From: an uncultured Prevotellaceae bacterium | GTDB taxonomy: Bacteria; Bacteroidota; Bacteroidia; Bacteroidales; Bacteroidaceae | Assembly: GCA_945833925.1 (NCBI GenBank) | Contig: CAMAFX010000009.1 | Location: forward strand, 1-55,279 | Reading direction: 5' to 3' | Length of the DNA stretch: 55,279 bases | Shown here: positions 52,752 to 55,279 of the stretch, piece after piece | How the letters are laid out: each line of letters starts with the position of its first letter | How positions within the stretch are numbered: position 1 is the first letter of the stretch | Program-made: the position numbers and the translations under genes | Notes under the pieces: generated by a model | The model's database searches: none | Told to the model about the DNA's origin: nothing | What the model saw: the letters and a program-made list of their open reading frames with translations, nothing else

Positions 52752-52790
52752 AGAAAAGCCGAATTGCAAGATGTGCAGTTCGGCTTTTCT
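52752..52790 (+). terminator. Terminator after the fasciclin lipoprotein
   Basis: A perfect 12-bp stem, AGAAAAGCCGAA (52752-52763) with TTCGGCTTTTCT (52779-52790), lies 36 bases after the stop codon. The T-rich right arm acts as tail. Confidence 0.75.
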
Positions 52791-52916
52791 GTCACTTGTG
52801 ATTGTCATTGATGTTCTCTGCCGATGGGCAGGTATTGTCGCTTCCCCTCTATGACGAATAGGGAAATTCCCCTCCACGAATATAGAATATCCCCAGAAAC
52901 TCCATTGGAAAAGGCG

Positions 52917-52924
52917 TAACTTTG
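52917..52924 (+). promoter_or_regulatory. Candidate -7 element for the Cys/His-rich protein gene
   Basis: TAACTTTG matches TAnnTTTG. The -33 box is not recognisable. It would give a leader of about 150 bases that includes the 10-bp repeats. Confidence 0.5.
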
Positions 52925-52960
52925 CATCAGAAACAAGAAACAAAGAGTTTTAAGTCGGAA

Positions 52961-53020
52961 AGAACAAGCAAGAACAAGCAAGAACAAGCAAGGACAAGCA
53001 AGAACAAGCAAGAACAAGTA
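52961..53020 (+). repeat. Six tandem 10-bp repeats in the leader of the Cys/His-rich protein gene
   Basis: AGAACAAGCA is repeated six times without gaps, with single-base variants in copy 4 (AGGACAAGCA) and copy 6 (AGAACAAGTA). The array lies between the -7 box and the start codon at 53080. The period is not a multiple of three and no reading frame uses it. Confidence 0.9.
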
Positions 53021-53079
53021 ACAATAAAACAAAAAAGAACAATAAACAAAGATTACTAACCTTTTAAATTTATAAAGTT

Positions 53080-53538
53080 ATGAAGACTATGACAACAATG
53101 AAGGGTTTCGCTTTCGCAGCAATGATGATGTTCGCCATGACGGCAAGTGCAAATAACAATAGCAAGTCTGACAAGAAGAGCTACAGTTTCGAACTCAACG
53201 TAAAGTCGACCCACAGCAACAACGCCGTATCTGCAGCTGTCAACCGCAGCACTACAGTCAACTATGGCAGAGTAACTAACCACAGCACGGCAGCCAGCTA
53301 CAACGCTTCAGCCTCTATGAGGGACAAGCGTAACCACGGCTGCGACAATAGCATGAAACATCAGTGCAAGTGCCGCAGTTGCAAGAAGGTTCGCAAGGCA
53401 CTGGAGAAGCACTGGCACAAACAGCACTACGGCAGACACCAGAACCGTATGGCATGCCGCACCTGCATGAAATACAGCAGTATGCTGCACCATCACTACA
53501 TGAACAAGCACATGAATACGCGGGGTCACCGCCGCTGA
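53080..53538 (+). CDS. Small exported Cys/His-rich basic protein, family unknown
   Basis: A 152-residue protein that I do not recognise. A signal peptide (MTTMKGFAFAAMMMFAMTAS within the first 25 residues) predicts export. Residues about 26-85 are Ser/Thr/Asn-rich and polar. The C-terminal half (about 86-152) is basic, with six cysteines and about a dozen histidines arranged as CDNSMKHQCKCRSC, then HWHKQHYGRHQNRMACRTC and HHHYMNKHMN. The C-x-C-x2-C and C-x2-C groups with nearby His suggest metal binding, for example zinc or copper, in the periplasm or outside. The ATG at 53080 gives MKTMTTMKG; Met4 or Met7 are alternatives. It has its own promoter candidate and an unusual repeat-bearing leader. 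Confidence 0.65.
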   Translation: MKTMTTMKGFAFAAMMMFAMTASANNNSKSDKKSYSFELNVKSTHSNNAVSAAVNRSTTVNYGRVTNHSTAASYNASASMRDKRNHGCDNSMKHQCKCRSCKKVRKALEKHWHKQHYGRHQNRMACRTCMKYSSMLHHHYMNKHMNTRGHRR

Positions 53539-53682
53539 TCATAGCAACGGTGCCCCATCGCAAAAAAAAGTATGAATTCAGACAGTACCAACCCAAGACG
53601 TCAAGTCAGTTGGTCGTAATCATCGCCCCCCACCCTGTTTCAAAAATAGATACAGGGTGGGGTGCTTCAATTATTGAAACCA

Positions 53683-53706
53683 TTGGTAATAAAACCAATT
53701 TTTTCT
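53683..53706 (+). terminator. Probable terminator after the Cys/His-rich protein gene
   Basis: ATTGGT (53683-53688) pairs with ACCAAT (53695-53700) across a six-base loop, followed by a run of six Ts. The G/C-rich hairpin at 53628-53662 just upstream may add to it. Confidence 0.5.
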
Positions 53707-53979
53707 TTCCCTTTCTTCAATTCCTCACGCTAACATTAAAGTCGCAGGAAACAGAGGAAATAGCCCCATACTCTGGCCCGTTTTGCGAGTCATGGTGTGG
53801 GGTTTATGTTAAGAAAATTCGCAATCGGGGAGGCTCTCGTTTTTCTCTGCTTAAAGGTGTGAGAAGCCCCCGGCAGTAGGTAAAAGCCGGTAAAACACGG
53901 TGTCTTTCGTTTTGTGTAACACGTTGTGTATGTGTGTGTTATGTCCTTTCGGAGTTTGTGCTCCAGTCACAAAAAAATC

Positions 53980-54045
53980 ACGCTGCGTGATTTTGAAAAT
54001 CTCGGTGCGTGATTTGAAAAATCTCGGTGCGTGATTTGGTCGACT
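53980..54045. repeat. 22-bp tandem array, three units
   Basis: Units start at 53980, 54002 and 54024, each 22 bp. Units 2 and 3 share TCGGTGCGTGATTTG. Unit 1 has ACGCTGCGTGATTTTG in the same register. The last unit is followed by its own reverse complement, forming the terminator at 54019-54065. Confidence 0.85.
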
Positions 54046-54065
54046 CACGCACCGAGATTTTTTTG
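54019..54065 (+). terminator. Terminator built from a 22-bp repeat unit and its inverted copy
   Basis: A perfect 16-bp stem, AAATCTCGGTGCGTGA (54019-54034) with TCACGCACCGAGATTT (54045-54060), has a 10-nt loop and continues into a T-run. The left arm is part of the tandem array. Confidence 0.7.
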
Positions 54066-54189
54066 TTCGTGCAGCGACACTCACTGTTGCCTCGTGCAAG
54101 CCTCTTTTTTTGCCTCTTCGTGTAAGAAAAATTCGCAGTCCGAAGGGTTGCGTGAAGCCGGGGAAGCTCTCGCCTTCCACCAGTTTTGT

Positions 54190-54420
54190 TGGTCAGAATG
54201 GGGACAAAGAAGAAAAGAAACAGAAGAAAAAGTTTCCCCCCACTCCCCCTTTATAAAAAGAAGAAAAAGAAAAAGAAGAAAGAGGGGGATGGGGAGTGCG
54301 CGCGCGTGTACGCACGAGGTTTTGGCGCTATGCGCTATCTACATCCCCCCCTTTTTTTTATTTTTTTTATTTTTTTTGAAAAAAAAGGCATTTTTTCCGT
54401 ACGAAATCCGAAAGTGGTGG
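54190..54420. other. Low-complexity purine/pyrimidine region with alternating stretch
   Basis: AAGAAAAAGAAAAAG-type purine tracts (about 54200-54285) are flanked by C-runs and G-runs (CCCCCCACTCCCCC near 54236-54249 and AGAGGGGGATGGGGAG near 54281-54296) that can pair. GTGCGCGCGCGTGTACGCAC (54296-54315) alternates strictly purine-pyrimidine for 20 bases. A T-rich tract follows (54350-54380). No gene is supported. Confidence 0.6.
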
Positions 54421-54488
54421 TATAATTGTTAATGAGTTAAAAATTAAAATTTAGTGGGGCTATGAGAGTGATGGTAAACAATGGTAAG

Positions 54489-55049
54489 TCAATGTTTGAG
54501 CGTAGCTTCAAGCTCGGGAGTCCAGGGTTCGTCGCTGATGGAGTGCGCCATGTCGTTGAGGGTGAGGCATTGGCTGCGCGTTATGGTTCGCTTCTCCATG
54601 TGATAGGGCCGTGGGGCGAGCATCAGAAGGAGGCCTCTCGTGCAAGCCTCGAAGTACTTGCCTGGTGGCTTGTAGAAAGGAGGGAACCCATTCTCGAGGA
54701 TGACGATGAGCGGATGCCCGGCATCCAGTGCGGCGCGTGCTATCTCCTTCTCTCCAGCGGAGATGCAGGGACTCACCACGATGCCACCCTTCCTTCCTCG
54801 TTCCAGGAAGTAGGCCTTCTGTCGCGCTATCAGCCTCAGGTTGTCAGGCGTGGTGTTGTTGTGGCAGCGCACCTGCATCCTCACTCCTCGGTCCAGCAGC
54901 CACCGGTTACCGATGGCAGCGCACCTGATGCCGCACACCTCAAGTTCCGACACAACCCGGAACAGGTCAGGGTGCCGTTGCTTAATGCCAAGTCGCCGTG
55001 GGTTGCGCCTTGCCCATGCTCTTGGGAGCATCTCACCTCGTTCCTGCAT
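54489..55049 (-). CDS. Short DprA/Smf-like (SLOG-type) protein
   Basis: A 186-residue protein with a nucleotide-binding-like core: VCGIRCAAIGNRWLL, RQKAYFLERGRKGGIVVSPC, ISAGEKEIARAALDAGHPLI (about residues 93-112) and VILENGFPPFYKPPGKYFEA. The GGIVVSPCISAGEKEIARAAL stretch recalls the Rossmann-like DprA/Smf fold (given here by its key residues Ser, Pro, Gly and Glu), but the N-terminal SAM and C-terminal winged-helix domains are absent. The C terminus has RTITRSQCLTLNDMAHSI. Start choices are the ATG at 55049 or at 55031, the latter preceded by GGAACGAGGTGAG. The gene is notably G/C-rich compared with its surroundings. Function is unknown. Confidence 0.55.
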   Translation of the reverse strand: MQERGEMLPRAWARRNPRRLGIKQRHPDLFRVVSELEVCGIRCAAIGNRWLLDRGVRMQVRCHNNTTPDNLRLIARQKAYFLERGRKGGIVVSPCISAGEKEIARAALDAGHPLIVILENGFPPFYKPPGKYFEACTRGLLLMLAPRPYHMEKRTITRSQCLTLNDMAHSISDEPWTPELEATLKH

Positions 55050-55060
55050 GCATCGTGGCT

Positions 55061-55100
55061 AAAAGGAAAAAGCGGAGGAAAGATTGCTCTTCCTCCGCTT
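55061..55100 (-). terminator. Terminator or attenuator in front of the DprA-like gene
   Basis: On the minus strand an 11-bp perfect stem, AAGCGGAGGAA with TTCCTCCGCTT (55070-55080 and 55090-55100, 9-nt loop), is followed by TTTCCTTTT. It lies only about 12 bases upstream of the DprA-like start codon, so it either ends an upstream transcript or attenuates this gene. Confidence 0.65.
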
Positions 55101-55279
55101 CTGTACCCAGAGCCAGGATATAACCGCCTCTAACAAAGGAAAGGAAAAGTAATAAAGTAATTGATATACAACCATTTGCAGTGTTTTTCGATTTTTCTGA
55201 TTTTTGACAAAATACCTCATTTTTAGGGCATCATGGCGAAAGATCCATGCAAGGGAGTTGTCTGTGTCGTTGATGACCA
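55101..55279. other. Right-edge sequence, possible short leader ORF on the minus strand
   Basis: A 53-codon minus-strand frame runs from ATG at 55220 to TAG at 55059, through the terminator-like hairpin, and ends 10 bases before the DprA-like start. Its predicted peptide (MRYFVKNQKNRKTLQ at the start, ISWLWVQKRRK later) is not recognisable. It could be a leader peptide or chance. Nothing else is supported before the window ends. Confidence 0.25.

Larger units (their letters stand above)
53539..54180. other. Structured non-coding region after the Cys/His-rich gene
   Basis: About 640 bp without a supportable gene. It contains an 11-bp hairpin (CCCCACCCTGT 53628-53638 with ACAGGGTGGGG 53652-53662), a terminator-like hairpin (ATTGGT/ACCAAT, 53683-53700, with six Ts), two related segments with AAGAAAATTCGCA and AAGAAAAATTCGCA (near 53813 and 54124), and a 22-bp tandem array with terminator (53980-54065). 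The base composition and segment duplication suggest a dispersed non-coding element rather than decayed genes. Confidence 0.5.

Noticed and set aside
53851..54180. A 109-codon minus-strand frame in the non-coding region after the Cys/His-rich gene
   Set aside because: It runs straight through the 22-bp array and the terminator hairpin and has no domain-like pattern, so I treat it as a by-product of a repeated non-coding sequence.
54462..55133. A 223-codon + strand frame opposite the DprA-like gene
   Set aside because: The minus-strand product has conserved-looking motifs, while this one reads as low-information sequence and runs through the terminator hairpin.

Overview
The window looks like a chromosomal segment of a Bacteroidales bacterium, most likely Prevotella or a close relative. 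This rests on Bacteroidetes-type promoters (TTTG, about 20 bp, TAnnTTTG; the clearest lie before the TrmH-like gene, msbA and the fasciclin lipoprotein), Bacteroidetes protein families (DUF4254, DUF5672, DUF4369-TlpA lipoproteins, GH84, fasciclin lipoproteins, dockerin-tailed proteins) and the gene order mnmG-apt-uvrC-dtd-deoC. There are no rRNA, tRNA, CRISPR, transposase or phage genes that I can support.

Layout. 0-6.3 kb: housekeeping genes on + (mnmG, apt, uvrC, dtd, deoC). 6.3-6.9 kb: a non-coding convergent gap. 6.9-12.4 kb: polyprenyl diphosphate synthase (-), polA (+), then a TatD-like hydrolase and a TrmH-like RNA methylase (-). 12.4-16.1 kb: nadA and a cation/proton antiporter (+). 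16.1-18.9 kb: the scar of polysaccharide-degradation genes, with a PL11-like fragment joined out of frame to the remainder of a dockerin-tailed protein. 19.0-24.5 kb: four exported-protein genes on - (GH84, C1B peptidase, TlpA-like lipoprotein, DUF2147). 24.7-47.8 kb: a large cell-surface glycan region. Its + half holds DUF4254, GT9, two GT4, two LTA-synthase-like sulfatase-fold proteins, an LpxL-like acyltransferase, DUF5672, GT2, two acyltransferase-3 proteins and a GT11 fucosyltransferase-like protein. Its - half holds msbA, glf and three glycosyltransferases. cysS and a TGS-uridine-kinase-like gene sit inside it in the reverse direction. 47.9-55.3 kb: a polysaccharide-deacetylase remnant, an M13 peptidase, a fasciclin surface lipoprotein, a small exported Cys/His-rich protein, about 650 bp of structured non-coding sequence, and a DprA-like protein at the right edge.

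How the genes work together. The glycan region has the parts to build and decorate a lipid-A-linked or lipid-linked oligosaccharide: lipid A acylation (LpxL-like), flipping (MsbA), core sugars (GT9, WaaE-like GT2), galactofuranose supply (Glf), fucosylation (GT11), O-acylation (two acyltransferase-3) and probably phosphoglycerol-type decoration (two LTA-synthase-like enzymes). The GH84 block is a secreted glycan and peptide degrading set.

The most unusual signal is a set of tandem arrays at gene borders that share a period of about 22 bp (or a 44-45 bp dimer) but not a sequence. They occur before mnmG, across the mnmG-apt border, over the uvrC start codon, after deoC, over the polA stop codon, over the TatD stop codon and near 54.0 kb. 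Weaker cases occur near 19.6 and 20.75 kb. Several arrays contain a start or stop codon, one seems to have shortened the TatD-like protein, and one ends in an inverted copy that forms a terminator.
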